Assembly (NCBI GenBank): GCA_937982565.1
Contig: CALJLN010000025.1
Coordinates: 20,704 to 84,703, forward strand
Source of the DNA: UBA2421 sp002343075
Lineage (GTDB): Bacteria; Planctomycetota; Phycisphaerae; Tepidisphaerales; Tepidisphaeraceae
DNA length: 64,000 bases
Direction: 5' to 3'
Numbering within the stretch: the first letter of the stretch is position 1; every line of letters starts with the position of its first letter. Under the pieces are notes generated by a model that was given only the letters and a program-made list of their open reading frames with translations, did not search any database and had not been told where the DNA came from. Positions 17,323-25,858 of this stretch are shown in pieces. Position numbers and translations under genes: made by a program.

Positions 17323-17919
17323 CTAGGCAGGTGTGATTCGCCGAGGTGTGACGAACGAAGGGTCAGATTTGTCGTTCAGTTCGTCGGGCAACAGTGCGTA
17401 GGCGTGATATCGATTGTCTGTGCTGCTAAACGAAACCAGCGGCATCATCGCGACGGAAGGCAAGTACGACCCCACTGCAATAATGAGTGCATCTGGCATC
17501 GGTGGACTTGTGGCGCCATGTGACGAGTCCCATGCTTCGAACGCCACTAGGAGGGCTAGATCGGCCAGACTCGCACTGTCGTCACGAGTCAGTGATCTCT
17601 GGAGTGGGGTCATTTCGGGCATCGACTCAGAAAAGCCGTCGATCCAGCACAAGGCTGGAGCGTTGGCGTCTTTCTCAGCGATTTCTTCGAGATGTTTCAG
17701 CACCACAGGATCGACCATAAGCCTCCCGCAGTTCTGGGCCTTCTGAAATATGCCTGCTGCAGTGAGGCCCGCTGGTCGCAGAATCAGCCGGGCATCCGAA
17801 GAAAGTTCTGCGGATGGGATGTTCGGGATCGGTGGGTCGAACCAAGCGAGTTCCGGAAAGCATTGTGCGAAGAACTGTTTCCAACGATCGAGGGATTCCG
17901 CTCGGATTGGCGATGTCAT
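17323..17919 (-). CDS. Hypothetical protein
   Basis: 198 residues from the ATG at 17919, preceded by AAGGAG at 5 nt. Not recognised. It opens with MTSPIRAESLDRWKQFFAQCFPELAWFDPP. It ends with short blocks of beta character (PDALIIAVGSYLPSVAMMPL; DNRYHAYALLPDEL). It has no signal peptide or membrane span. It is the last of a leftward run (19772 to 17323) with small spacings and may share that operon's function in element transfer or maintenance. Confidence 0.7.
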   Translation of the reverse strand: MTSPIRAESLDRWKQFFAQCFPELAWFDPPIPNIPSAELSSDARLILRPAGLTAAGIFQKAQNCGRLMVDPVVLKHLEEIAEKDANAPALCWIDGFSESMPEMTPLQRSLTRDDSASLADLALLVAFEAWDSSHGATSPPMPDALIIAVGSYLPSVAMMPLVSFSSTDNRYHAYALLPDELNDKSDPSFVTPRRITPA

Positions 17920-17968
17920 ACGTGCTCCTTGTAGGGCTAGAGTGAACCTGCGGAATCGACCAAAACGG

Positions 17969-18238
17969 TTAGTCGATTCCCAAGGCTCGCTCGCACGATG
18001 ACCCGGAGTCTTGATACGGTTTAGCACGGAGCTTCCTATCACGCAACCCATGGCGCAAAAGAGACTTATGAATAGCTGCCATGCCCAACGTGTAGCGAAA
18101 CGCGGGGGACTGGTCGCGTTCGCATTGCCTGAAGGCTTTCCAGTTGAGCGGTTCCCATGATAGTTCGAGTGGCGTAGGGCATGGTGGGATCTGCGAATCT
18201 GTTCCAAGATTCTGGTCGCGAGCCTGGAGCAAGTTCAT
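17969..18238 (-). CDS. Small hypothetical protein
   Basis: 89 residues, beginning 7 nt after the stop of the gene upstream, whose last codons (GAAGGG) give it a Shine-Dalgarno at 8-9 nt. WEPLNWKAFRQCERDQSPAF and LGMAAIHKSLLRHGLRDRKL look like real protein, with a basic C-terminal helix. No family is recognised. The tight spacing supports translation in the same operon. A spurious frame cannot be excluded. Confidence 0.5.
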   Translation of the reverse strand: MNLLQARDQNLGTDSQIPPCPTPLELSWEPLNWKAFRQCERDQSPAFRYTLGMAAIHKSLLRHGLRDRKLRAKPYQDSGSSCERALGID

Positions 18239-18244
18239 TGAGCG

Positions 18245-19141
18245 TCACCCTTCTTGCTCATCGCGTGCATCGTCATCTTCGGCCGGGCACTGATACTGAC
18301 GAAGTTGCTGCGTCTTCATCTTCTCGATCATGCGAAGTTGCACAGCCTTTTCCTTCTGGCTCCAGTGCGGGTGGGAAAGTACGAGTCTCGACTTCTCGGC
18401 ACACGATTCGATGATTCCGAGCATCGTGGCGATTCGCTGATCCGTCTCACGTTTGATCTGTTGGTAGTGCTTCATCACCGGGTAGTTCGGCTCAAGCTCG
18501 CCGATCTCGTCAGCCAGTTCTTCTCGTTTGGCGGCATTCATTCGGGCCGCTTCCACCAACTTTGTCTGCGTCTCGATCCGCTCGACGGCGAGTTTTGAAC
18601 TGGGAACCGAAACTGCGAAGCGGACGAATCCCCGAACGACGACAGGCGAGTCTGTCCACTTCATCCTAAACCTGCCGACGGATCGTCCGATGATGCCTGA
18701 AGGGTGGGCAGAGATGAGCCGCACGGTGAAGAACGTGCGACCTTCAGGCAGATCGAATGTCTGCTCGTCGTTGCGTTGCGAGGTCGCAATGCATTGGCCG
18801 CAATCAATCTGATCAAGAGGCGTGAGGGTCGCCAACGATGCGAATCCTGTTTGTGTGGCAAACACCTCGATCCGATGGTTGCGTGTGAACCAGTTGGGAT
18901 CGCAGTTCCAGTCGACCTGCACCCTTGGGTTGGCTCCAAGAGAAACGCGGTGCGTCACTCTCAGAAGCCCGCAAGCGTCACATTCGGTTTCTCCCGCTGA
19001 CCAACTGGGATCGAGAGAGGCCCCGCCAGCGAGCATTGACTTCACGCTCGCAGGCTCAGGAATCGTGTACGTCCCGTGATGCCGGACTACACGGCTAACT
19101 CGCACTCGCGTCGGCTCTGAGTTCGACTCCTTCGCTTCCAT
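18245..19141 (-). CDS. Hypothetical protein with CxxC motif and helical C-terminus
   Basis: 298 residues from the ATG at 19141 (GGAGA 5-6 nt before). Two Cys pairs, ETECDACGLL and DQIDCGQCIA, suggest a metal-binding or redox N-terminal domain. The last about 110 residues are charged and helical with coiled-coil character (RIETQTKLVEAARMNAAKRE, EELADEIGELEPNYPVMKHY), and the tail is acidic. I do not recognise it. It belongs to the leftward gene run beside two TraG-like ATPases, so a structural or adaptor role in DNA transfer is possible but unproven. Confidence 0.7.
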   Translation of the reverse strand: MEAKESNSEPTRVRVSRVVRHHGTYTIPEPASVKSMLAGGASLDPSWSAGETECDACGLLRVTHRVSLGANPRVQVDWNCDPNWFTRNHRIEVFATQTGFASLATLTPLDQIDCGQCIATSQRNDEQTFDLPEGRTFFTVRLISAHPSGIIGRSVGRFRMKWTDSPVVVRGFVRFAVSVPSSKLAVERIETQTKLVEAARMNAAKREELADEIGELEPNYPVMKHYQQIKRETDQRIATMLGIIESCAEKSRLVLSHPHWSQKEKAVQLRMIEKMKTQQLRQYQCPAEDDDARDEQEG

Positions 19142-19178
19142 GTTGTTCTCCGTTGGGCCCGTGGAATACGACAACAGT

Positions 19179-19772
19179 TCAATCACGTTCTGGCTTGGCT
19201 TCTCGACGCAGCGGCTCCGCTTGCTGGATGTCCACGACACTCGCGATTGTTTCAGGCTGATCCCTGGACAACTGAATGACCACTTTGCAGGACGGACAAA
19301 GAAGTGCATCAGGGAACTGCGTGCAGTGTCGGCACCGGGCAAAGTAGGACTGGCGATTGTCACCGTCGCCGTTCTCGGCGAAACAATCCGGGCACTGCCA
19401 AGTCAAGGTGGAAGGTAGGTGCCGCTTACAATTGGGACAGCGAAAGTGAATCACCCGGAATGTCCACTCGTTCACTCCGATTGAGATCTGCTTTGCAATG
19501 ACCTCGAAGTGGGTCGCCACGACAAACATCACAGGCAACATCACCACAGTCACCACCAACGCGAAAAACAAAGGCAACTGAAACACGAGCCAAAGGTAGA
19601 TGATGGGGCTGAAGACCAAGGGCAAACCCACGAGTATCTCTCCAACTAAAGGATTGGATTGACCGTTTATGCACGAACGAAGAGCGAAGTCGCTTCGAGC
19701 GGCGAGAAATGTGTCGTCTTTAATGACAACCATTTCGCGATCGTTTGGGGGTGGCGATTGAGTCGCGGGCAT
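19179..19772 (-). CDS. Membrane protein with C-terminal zinc ribbons
   Basis: 197 residues, AAGGAAG before the ATG. Two adjacent hydrophobic segments at about residues 43-62 and 66-88 (LVGLPLVFSPIIYLWLVFQL; FALVVTVVMLPVMFVVAT) place it in the membrane. The C-terminal half has three CxxC pairs (RCPNCKRHL, QCPDCFAEN, CRHC with LCPSC) typical of zinc-ribbon knuckles. It probably sits at the inner membrane with the ribbons in the cytoplasm. It lies just downstream of a TraG-like ATPase, so it might anchor that ATPase. The function is unknown. Confidence 0.75.
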   Translation of the reverse strand: MPATQSPPPNDREMVVIKDDTFLAARSDFALRSCINGQSNPLVGEILVGLPLVFSPIIYLWLVFQLPLFFALVVTVVMLPVMFVVATHFEVIAKQISIGVNEWTFRVIHFRCPNCKRHLPSTLTWQCPDCFAENGDGDNRQSYFARCRHCTQFPDALLCPSCKVVIQLSRDQPETIASVVDIQQAEPLRREAKPERD

Positions 19773-19853
19773 GGCAAGTCTTCCTTTCGTGTTGGCAACA
19801 CCTCAGCAACGCTGCGATGCGTATGCATTTTCAGCCGTCGACATCCTGAAATC

Positions 19854-21251
19854 TCAATCCCCCAGATTCTGTTCCCCGATGAATTGCTCAAACTCGTCAG
19901 GCTCTTCCGCTTCAGCCGACGCGTTTGACGACCGCAATGCGTCGACTCGATTCGAGTACATCGCGTCGGCGTCCGAGCGGCCAAACACGAAGCGGCCTCG
20001 CCAGCGGGACATGGCTTGAGAGATGTAGATGTCGCGTGCTGCCGGCGATATGCCGAAGTCATAGAGTTCGTCGATCTTGATCATCTTCGGGGAAGACATC
20101 AGCATCGACTTCACAACTGCGTGCTCCTGTTTGAGTTTCGCTAGATCATCTTTGTGCGTCGCCAAGTCGGCAGCGGAGTGGAGAGCACCAGCAGCATCAA
20201 GCCGCAGCGAGATCTTGTTGTTGCAGTTGAGATTCACCTCTGTAAACAGGCGACTGCCCGCCGCACCAGCGGCCGTCAGTTGGGTAGCACTCTGTAACGC
20301 GAGAATGCACCCCATGCCCCGCTTACGAGCGTTCGGTAGGTATTCCGAGAGGCTTGGTGATGCGACCTGCAGGAACTCGTCGATCATGAGTGTGGCAGGT
20401 GGGAAACTCCCAGTGCGGGATTCGACGGCATGCCACAGATCATCGAGCATGATCGAGCTCAGTGCAGACCCAATGCCGCCTGCTCTTCCCGAACGAACGA
20501 TCACCACCCATCCGCCATTCAGAACGTCCGACCACCTGAATGTCCGACCCAGTCCGCACAAGGTTCGTGACTCTCGCGGAATGCGATTGAATGCTCGGCG
20601 TGTGGAACCCATTTCGAACTCGAACGCAGACGGATTCTTTGCGGTCAGTTGACGCCACTTACCAACCAGCACGGGATCTGCGATCCGGTCAACAATGCCC
20701 TGACGAAGGGACACGTCCTGATCGGGGTTGAGCAGAGCATGTGCGTCACTCAACGCACATCCGGTGGCGAGTAGTGTTTCAACGATCAGTTTGCAGCCCG
20801 CTTCAAGCCTTGGCATGTCGTTGTTGCTGTCGCGTTGCCAGACGTGGGCAAGCCAGGCGGAAAACATGTCCGCAAGAACTTCCTTCTTGACCTCTGGGTG
20901 GGCGAGTAGTGGATCAAACGCGACGATGTCCTTTCCCTGCGGATCGACAACTAGCAGTGGGATCGACATGTTGCATGTGGCCATGTAGTCGATCACGCTC
21001 GGCCCGAGTGACCAATGCGGATCGAAGAGTATGAGCGAACCGGCGTCGACGCTGAACGCCCGGTGATTGAGTATCTGCCGGACGATGAGGTTCAGCAGGC
21101 ACGACTTGCCGGTGCCCGTTGTGCCGGTGATGAGCGTGTGATGATTCCGTTCGTACGCGGTCAGCTTGACCGGCATTCCCGAAGTCGTTTCGACTCCGAG
21201 TCGAATGTCGCCAGCGACACCGATTCGCCTGAGAGCGTACCTGTTGTCCAT
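19854..21251 (-). CDS. TraG/TraD/HerA-like ATPase
   Basis: 465 residues from the ATG at 21251 (a TTG at 21260 is the alternative). Walker A is TLITGTTGTGKSCLLNLI near residue 43. Walker B is ATLMIDEFLQVAS, and GMGCILALQSATQL is the sensor region. These are the marks of the VirD4/TraG-type DNA-pumping hexamers. The N-terminal part is too short for a classical VirD4 membrane anchor, so membrane contact would need a partner such as the zinc-ribbon membrane protein downstream. The likely role is moving element DNA to a secretion channel or within the cell. It is divergent from a second ATPase of the same class. Confidence 0.8.
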   Translation of the reverse strand: MDNRYALRRIGVAGDIRLGVETTSGMPVKLTAYERNHHTLITGTTGTGKSCLLNLIVRQILNHRAFSVDAGSLILFDPHWSLGPSVIDYMATCNMSIPLLVVDPQGKDIVAFDPLLAHPEVKKEVLADMFSAWLAHVWQRDSNNDMPRLEAGCKLIVETLLATGCALSDAHALLNPDQDVSLRQGIVDRIADPVLVGKWRQLTAKNPSAFEFEMGSTRRAFNRIPRESRTLCGLGRTFRWSDVLNGGWVVIVRSGRAGGIGSALSSIMLDDLWHAVESRTGSFPPATLMIDEFLQVASPSLSEYLPNARKRGMGCILALQSATQLTAAGAAGSRLFTEVNLNCNNKISLRLDAAGALHSAADLATHKDDLAKLKQEHAVVKSMLMSSPKMIKIDELYDFGISPAARDIYISQAMSRWRGRFVFGRSDADAMYSNRVDALRSSNASAEAEEPDEFEQFIGEQNLGD

Positions 21252-21405
21252 CGCTCTCAATCGTCGCGAATGGTCGGATGACGTGTTGTGATCCTTGAAC
21301 CTGTTCCGGTCTGTCCAGTCCTAGAACACCGAAACACACGGTCGCGGGAGTAGCCCTTTAGCATCCCAGACAACCGAATGATGGATTGCAGGCTGACCAC
21401 GCCAC

Positions 21406-21433
21406 CCCTCGCAATCCTTGCAGTCTGCGAGGG
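21406..21433 (+). promoter_or_regulatory. Hairpin covering the ribosome-binding site of the ATPase gene at 21440
   Basis: CCCTCGCA (21406-21413) pairs perfectly with TGCGAGGG (21426-21433), with a 12-nt loop. The 3' arm contains the GAGGG Shine-Dalgarno, 6 nt before the ATG. Folding would hide the site and reduce translation. The 188-nt divergent spacer 21252-21439 should also hold promoters for both ATPase genes. Confidence 0.5.
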
Positions 21434-21439
21434 TGTAGA

Positions 21440-22873
21440 ATGGATGCGGGGTTCTCGTACTCGTTCGTTTCTCGGATCGAGTTGCCCATCACCGACGTGG
21501 CCGGTTTTTCGACAAGCCCTGTGCCATGTTCAGAATGCGTCCATCGACGCGATTCAGCCGGGGTGGCAACTCGCTTCGGTATGCGAAACAACTCTTTCTG
21601 TTCCAAGGACGTGTGGTTGCCAATCGGCAGCGATGCGAACAGCGGCCGCCAGGTCGGATTTGGGCTGGAAGACCTCGAACGTCATCTTGCGATCTTTGGA
21701 CAAACCGGCACGGGTAAGTCGACATTGATCGGGCACTTGGCTGTTGCTGCATTTCGTCAGAATGTTGGAATCACATGCCTTGATCCGCACGGCCAGCTTG
21801 CCGAGCAACTCTTGCTCCACGTCCCGAGGCACCGCTTTGATGATGTCGTCTATCTCGACGCGAGCGATGAATCGTACTCCGTCGCTATCGATTGGCTCGG
21901 TCGATCGCTGTCAGCATCACAACGCGAAGGCGTGGCGTCAGCCATCGTCTCTGCCTTCAAAGGCATTTGGTATGACTCCTGGGGCCCTAGGCTGGAGATG
22001 ATTCTCTCCGCCAGTGTCATGGCCGTGCTTGAAGTGCCGCAGACGTCACTGCTGGCACTGCCGCGACTCCTTGACGATGAACGATATCGCAGCTGGGTCG
22101 TGAAGCAGGTGCAAAACCCGTCCGTACGCTACTTCTTCAATGAACAGATGGGGAAGTGGGATCGTCGCCAGCACGCGGAGTTCATCGGCTCGGTTCAGAA
22201 CAAGCTCAGCAGGTTGTTCCTGTCCAGCACGATGCGGCACTTGTTCGGACAAGTCGGGTCAAAGGTCTGCTTTCGGCGACTGGTGGACGAGCGAAGAATC
22301 CTGATCGCGAATCTGGCACGCGGAAAGATCGGAGAGGATCACTCGGCAATTCTAGGTGCGATACTGGTAGCGATGCTCGAACAGGCAGCAATGTCGCGAG
22401 CCGATATCGATGAATCACTTCGCCAGCCTCACATCGCGGTCGTCGATGAGTTTGCGACCTTCACGACACTGCGATTCGCCACGGCTTTGTCGCAGATTCG
22501 CAAGTACAAGCTGTCGTTGGTTCTTGCCGCACAGTACATGAAACAATTGTCGCCTGCGGTGGCCGACGCCGTGTTCGGAAACGTAGGGACCGTGATCGCG
22601 ATGCGAACGAACACGGAAGATGTCGAGTTATTCAAGCGACAGTTCGGTGACGAGGATCGTTCGTCATGGTGGTACAGTGATCTGCCCAACTATGCAGGCA
22701 TCGTCCGCCGAATGCATCTTGTCGAAAACCCGTGGAAGATGCAGCTTTACCCGCCAGCAACCAGTAATCGACCTGACTCAAGGACACTTCGGCAACTGTC
22801 ACGCGAACGCTTTGGCGTGAGGCGAGACAGAATCGAGCAGAACATTTCGAAGTGGATGGGTCGTGTCTTCTGA
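21440..22873 (+). CDS. Type IV secretion coupling-type ATPase (TraD/TraG, TraM-recognition region)
   Basis: 477 residues from the ATG at 21440, chosen for its GAGGG. Walker A is LAIFGQTGTGKSTLIGHL near residue 84, followed by GITCLDPHGQLAEQLL. Walker B is HIAVVDEFATFTT, and QIRKYKLSLVLAAQYMKQLSP matches the TraM-recognition domain of conjugative coupling proteins. RPHIA-type helices are replaced by arginine-rich ends. No N-terminal membrane span is seen. It probably forms a hexamer that pumps DNA during transfer. Together with the divergent ATPase gene it gives the element two different motors but no mating-pore genes. Confidence 0.85.
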   Translation: MDAGFSYSFVSRIELPITDVAGFSTSPVPCSECVHRRDSAGVATRFGMRNNSFCSKDVWLPIGSDANSGRQVGFGLEDLERHLAIFGQTGTGKSTLIGHLAVAAFRQNVGITCLDPHGQLAEQLLLHVPRHRFDDVVYLDASDESYSVAIDWLGRSLSASQREGVASAIVSAFKGIWYDSWGPRLEMILSASVMAVLEVPQTSLLALPRLLDDERYRSWVVKQVQNPSVRYFFNEQMGKWDRRQHAEFIGSVQNKLSRLFLSSTMRHLFGQVGSKVCFRRLVDERRILIANLARGKIGEDHSAILGAILVAMLEQAAMSRADIDESLRQPHIAVVDEFATFTTLRFATALSQIRKYKLSLVLAAQYMKQLSPAVADAVFGNVGTVIAMRTNTEDVELFKRQFGDEDRSSWWYSDLPNYAGIVRRMHLVENPWKMQLYPPATSNRPDSRTLRQLSRERFGVRRDRIEQNISKWMGRVF

Positions 22874-23052
22874 GCCGAATGCCATCTTAGCCTTCAGCAC
22901 CCCCTGTACGCACTCGGATGTGCGATCGGCACTTGCGCAATCGTCGTACCCGTGATTAGCTGAAGGCGGAAGCTCATTTCATCTGAGCCCGAGTCGGTCA
23001 CGTGACCGCTCATCACCTATTTCCAATCCATCTCAACCTTGGGAGTGTCCAC

Positions 23053-23940
23053 ATGGCTACACATGCCAGACGTGGCCGGTCGGCATCTGCCGTACCACGG
23101 CCCGAACCGCCGTCTTTTGGCGATCTACTTGTCGAGGCAATCAACACGCCCGGCGTCATCAGTCAGGCCTACTTTCACTTTCACGCCTATTCCATTTCTA
23201 ACCAGTTGCTCGCGTTGATCGAGTGTTGGCGTAGGAAACTGGAGCCTGGGCCGATCCACACGTTTAGGGGATGGCAGCGTCTCAATCGATTCGTCCGTAA
23301 GGGCGAGAAGGCGATCACGCTCTGTATGCCGGTGACATGGAAGCAGACCGTCAATCCCGCCAAGGACGTCAAACCTGACGAGTCTTCGGCGGATCCTCAG
23401 CAGGCCGTCATTCGGCGGCGGTTCGTCCTCCGTCCAAACTGGTTTGTTCTCAGCCAGACGGACGGCGATTCGTTCGCCCCGATATCTGTTCCAGACTGGG
23501 ATCAATTGCGGGCACTCGAATCGCTGAAGATTGACCTCATTACCTTCGACCTCATGGACGGCAACGTTCAGGGATTTGCGAGGGGACAGCAAGTCGCGGT
23601 TTCACCGATCGCACACCTGCCGCACCGAACGCTCATGCACGAAATCGCCCATGTTGTCCTCGGCCACACCGCCGAGACGACAGACGGCATGATTGATCAC
23701 GGCGAAGTTACGCCGCGTGATGTGCGTGAAGTGGAGGCCGAGGCGGTTGCCTACATTGTGACGCAGTCGCTAGGCATGCCCGGCGAAGAGTTTTCGCGAG
23801 GTTATCTACAGCACTGGTTGAACGGCCAAAAGCTCGACGACCGATCCGCTCTCAAGATCTTCCACGTCGCGGAATCCATCCTCAAGGCGGGCCGTCTCAA
23901 CCCGATCACGTCCGCAGACTCCGCCGAAGACGGCACCTGA
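23053..23940 (+). CDS. ArdC-like antirestriction protein with zincin domain
   Basis: 295 residues from the ATG at 23053 (GGGAG 7 nt before). The N-terminal part (PPSFGDLLVEAINTPGVISQ, YFHFHAYSISNQLLALIECW, FRGWQRLNRFVRKGEKAITL) is the ArdC N-terminal ssDNA-binding fold. The C-terminal part has the metallopeptidase motif LMHEIAHVVLGH followed by VEAEAVAYIVTQSLG. ArdC proteins coat incoming single strands and protect them from restriction, and the zinc site is needed in characterised members. This fits a DNA-transfer element that must enter hosts by a single-strand route. It heads a rightward group with two small genes. Confidence 0.88.
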   Translation: MATHARRGRSASAVPRPEPPSFGDLLVEAINTPGVISQAYFHFHAYSISNQLLALIECWRRKLEPGPIHTFRGWQRLNRFVRKGEKAITLCMPVTWKQTVNPAKDVKPDESSADPQQAVIRRRFVLRPNWFVLSQTDGDSFAPISVPDWDQLRALESLKIDLITFDLMDGNVQGFARGQQVAVSPIAHLPHRTLMHEIAHVVLGHTAETTDGMIDHGEVTPRDVREVEAEAVAYIVTQSLGMPGEEFSRGYLQHWLNGQKLDDRSALKIFHVAESILKAGRLNPITSADSAEDGT

Positions 23941-24040
23941 GTCACGTTCTTCTTTCTCACTCGTTGCATCTGTTCTGGCTTCGCATTCGTCCGCCGTGTG
24001 GCGGGCCGAAGCTAAGAACGTTCACACACTGGAGTAAGCT

Positions 24041-24358
24041 ATGAGCAAATCACACCGATCGGCTGCGGCAGGAGGCAGCCACGCCGATACCGAGTCCACC
24101 TCGAACGGCAACAAGCCCGCACACACGATCCGCTACAACCGACTCAAAGGCACGATCTGGCGGAATGCCGGGACAAACGGAGACTTCTACACCGTCACGT
24201 TCAGCCGGTCGTACCAAGACAAGGATGAGCAGTGGAGGGATGTAGCCAGCTTCAACACGATCGATTTACCACTCTTGTCGAAGTTGGCAGACGATTGCCA
24301 CAGCTGGATCACATGGCAAGAACGGCGGGCCACCGAGCAGCAAGGGGGAAAGCGATGA
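24041..24358 (+). CDS. Small conserved-looking hypothetical protein
   Basis: 105 residues. An N-terminal disordered Ser/Gly/Asn-rich stretch of about 30 residues is followed by a compact core, IRYNRLKGTIWRNAGTNGDF then YTVTFSRSYQDKDEQWRDV and LPLLSKLADDCHSWI. The core pattern (short strands, then a helix) recurs in small proteins near plasmid primases and ArdC genes, from memory. No catalytic motif. It overlaps the next gene by 4 nt (ATGA), so the two are coupled. Confidence 0.75.
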   Translation: MSKSHRSAAAGGSHADTESTSNGNKPAHTIRYNRLKGTIWRNAGTNGDFYTVTFSRSYQDKDEQWRDVASFNTIDLPLLSKLADDCHSWITWQERRATEQQGGKR

Positions 24359-24624
24359 GCATCCCATTCACACTCGGACGAACCGTGATCACTTCCAATG
24401 CCCTCGACAAGCTGCATCCAGAGGATGCCGCCTTGTGCTTATCTCGCCACTCGCGGGGTGATTGGGGCGAGTTGTGCGAGCACGACCGCAAGGAGAACGA
24501 GCGTGGACTTGCCGTTGGTGGACGCCTATTCAGCGTCTATCGAGATCGCCATGGTGTTCGTTTTTACGTGGTGACGGAAGCGGATCGATCCGTGACGACA
24601 ACTCTGCTTCCGGAAGATTATTGA
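24355..24624 (+). CDS. Small plasmid-related conserved protein
   Basis: 89 residues, ATG overlapping the previous stop, with GGGGGAAAG before it. The pattern LGRTVITSNALDKL, SRHSRGDWGELCEHDRKENE, LFSVYRDRHGVRFYVVTEADRSVTTTLLPEDY belongs to a widespread family found on plasmids and integrative elements, often annotated simply as plasmid-related. Its biochemical role is unknown. The strong match of GDWG and TEADRSVTT to that family supports a real gene. Confidence 0.85.
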   Translation: MSIPFTLGRTVITSNALDKLHPEDAALCLSRHSRGDWGELCEHDRKENERGLAVGGRLFSVYRDRHGVRFYVVTEADRSVTTTLLPEDY

Positions 24625-24669
24625 CCCACTCGTCGTGAGCGGCATCGTGCCGCCGACAAAGACCAATTC

Positions 24670-24719
24670 AGCCGGTGGCATCGCGATGTTCTCCATCGCA
24701 GCCACCGGCTTTTCCTTTT
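24670..24719 (+). terminator. Terminator between the small genes and the primase gene
   Basis: AGCCGGTGGC (24670-24679) pairs with GCCACCGGCT (24701-24710), with an inner GCGATG/CATCGC stem, followed by TTTCCTTTTT. It ends the ArdC group only 14 nt before the primase ATG, so it could also act as an attenuator for the primase. Confidence 0.8.
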
Positions 24720-24732
24720 TCCCGGAGTGTTT

Positions 24733-25803
24733 ATGTCAACCACATGGATAGATTTCAAGGAACTGCGAGAGGCCGTTCGCATCATGGACGTCCTCAAGCA
24801 CTACAACGTTGAGCTGCGAATCAAGGGAGGTCGTGCAACAGGGCTGTGTCCACTGCCGACACATCCGAGTCGTGATAGCGGGAAGCGAACACCATCGTTC
24901 TCGGTGAATCTGGAACGCGGCTTGTGGAATTGCTTCGGCTGTAAAGCCGGTGGCAATGTTCTTGACCTAGCGGTACGTCTGGCCGGCAAGAGTCCGGACG
25001 ATCCTGGTGCTGTACGTCAGGTTGCCGTGGAACTGCATCGACTGTATGCCGATCGTTCGACGGGAAACGTCAGTGACAACAACGAGCCGGGAGTCAAGCC
25101 GTCTCGTGCTGTGCAAGCGACGGCATCACCATCGCGAGTGACGGCCAACACCGTGCCGATCGTCGTCAACGCACCGCTGGATTTCGAGTTGAAGCATCTC
25201 GACCCGGGACATTCTTATCTGCGTGCACGGGGACTGACTTCCGAAACGATTCGTTCTTTCGGGCTCGGTTATTGCAGCCGGGGCATGCTCAAAGACCGGA
25301 TCGCCATTCCATTGCATGACAAACGTGGGAATCGAGTCGGATATGCCGGTCGGTTAGTGAGTGATGAGAGCGTCGATGCCGATCATCCGCGATACCTGTT
25401 TCCGGGGCCGCGAGAACGCGATGGAAGGCGGTTCGAACTCCACAAGTCGAAGCTACTCTTCAATGCCCACCGGGTTGGACGGCAACTCGCCTCGCTGATT
25501 GTCGTCGAGGGATTCTTTGCGACGTTCTGGTTGACACAAAATGGCTATCCGAATGTCGTTGCGTTGCTCGGTAGTGCCTGTTCGGACGAACAGGCGGATC
25601 TGATCTGCGATATGACATCGGCAGGCACACGAATCGTCGTGCTGACTGATGGCGACGACGCAGGTCGGCAATGTGCAGGTGATCTGTTCATCAGGCTCGG
25701 AAGCGAACGCAGACTCCGATTGGCTCGCCTTGGCGAAGGCGAACAGCCCACGGATTTGGATGCCGACTCATTGAGTGGGATCATCCAGTTCGCGCTTGAC
25801 TAA
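24733..25803 (+). CDS. DNA primase, CHC2 zinc finger plus Toprim
   Basis: 356 residues from the ATG at 24733 (CCGGAG 5 nt before; a GTG lies 6 nt upstream). The zinc finger is GLCPLPTHPSRDSGKRTPSF then GLWNCFGCKAGGNVLDLA. The Toprim domain has LIVVEGFFATFWL (acidic) and RIVVLTDGDDAGRQCAGDL (DxD). GHSYLRARGLTSETIRSFGLGYC is the DnaG-type linker. It should make RNA primers for element replication or for complementary-strand synthesis after transfer. It ends at its own terminator. Confidence 0.9.
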   Translation: MSTTWIDFKELREAVRIMDVLKHYNVELRIKGGRATGLCPLPTHPSRDSGKRTPSFSVNLERGLWNCFGCKAGGNVLDLAVRLAGKSPDDPGAVRQVAVELHRLYADRSTGNVSDNNEPGVKPSRAVQATASPSRVTANTVPIVVNAPLDFELKHLDPGHSYLRARGLTSETIRSFGLGYCSRGMLKDRIAIPLHDKRGNRVGYAGRLVSDESVDADHPRYLFPGPRERDGRRFELHKSKLLFNAHRVGRQLASLIVVEGFFATFWLTQNGYPNVVALLGSACSDEQADLICDMTSAGTRIVVLTDGDDAGRQCAGDLFIRLGSERRLRLARLGEGEQPTDLDADSLSGIIQFALD

Positions 25804-25816
25804 CCTGAAGCTTTTG

Positions 25817-25852
25817 AAGGCCGATTCCCACAACAGGGGTCGGCCTTTTTCC
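25817..25852 (+). terminator. Terminator after the primase gene
   Basis: AAGGCCGA pairs with TCGGCCTT across a 15-nt loop, followed by TTTCC. It faces the convergent Replic_Relax gene and is well placed for rightward transcription. Confidence 0.8.
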
Positions 25853-25858
25853 TCCGAG

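Noticed and set aside
18066..18248. 60-codon leftward frame beginning at 18248
   Set aside because: It overlaps a better supported small gene (17969-18238) and has no protein-like pattern.
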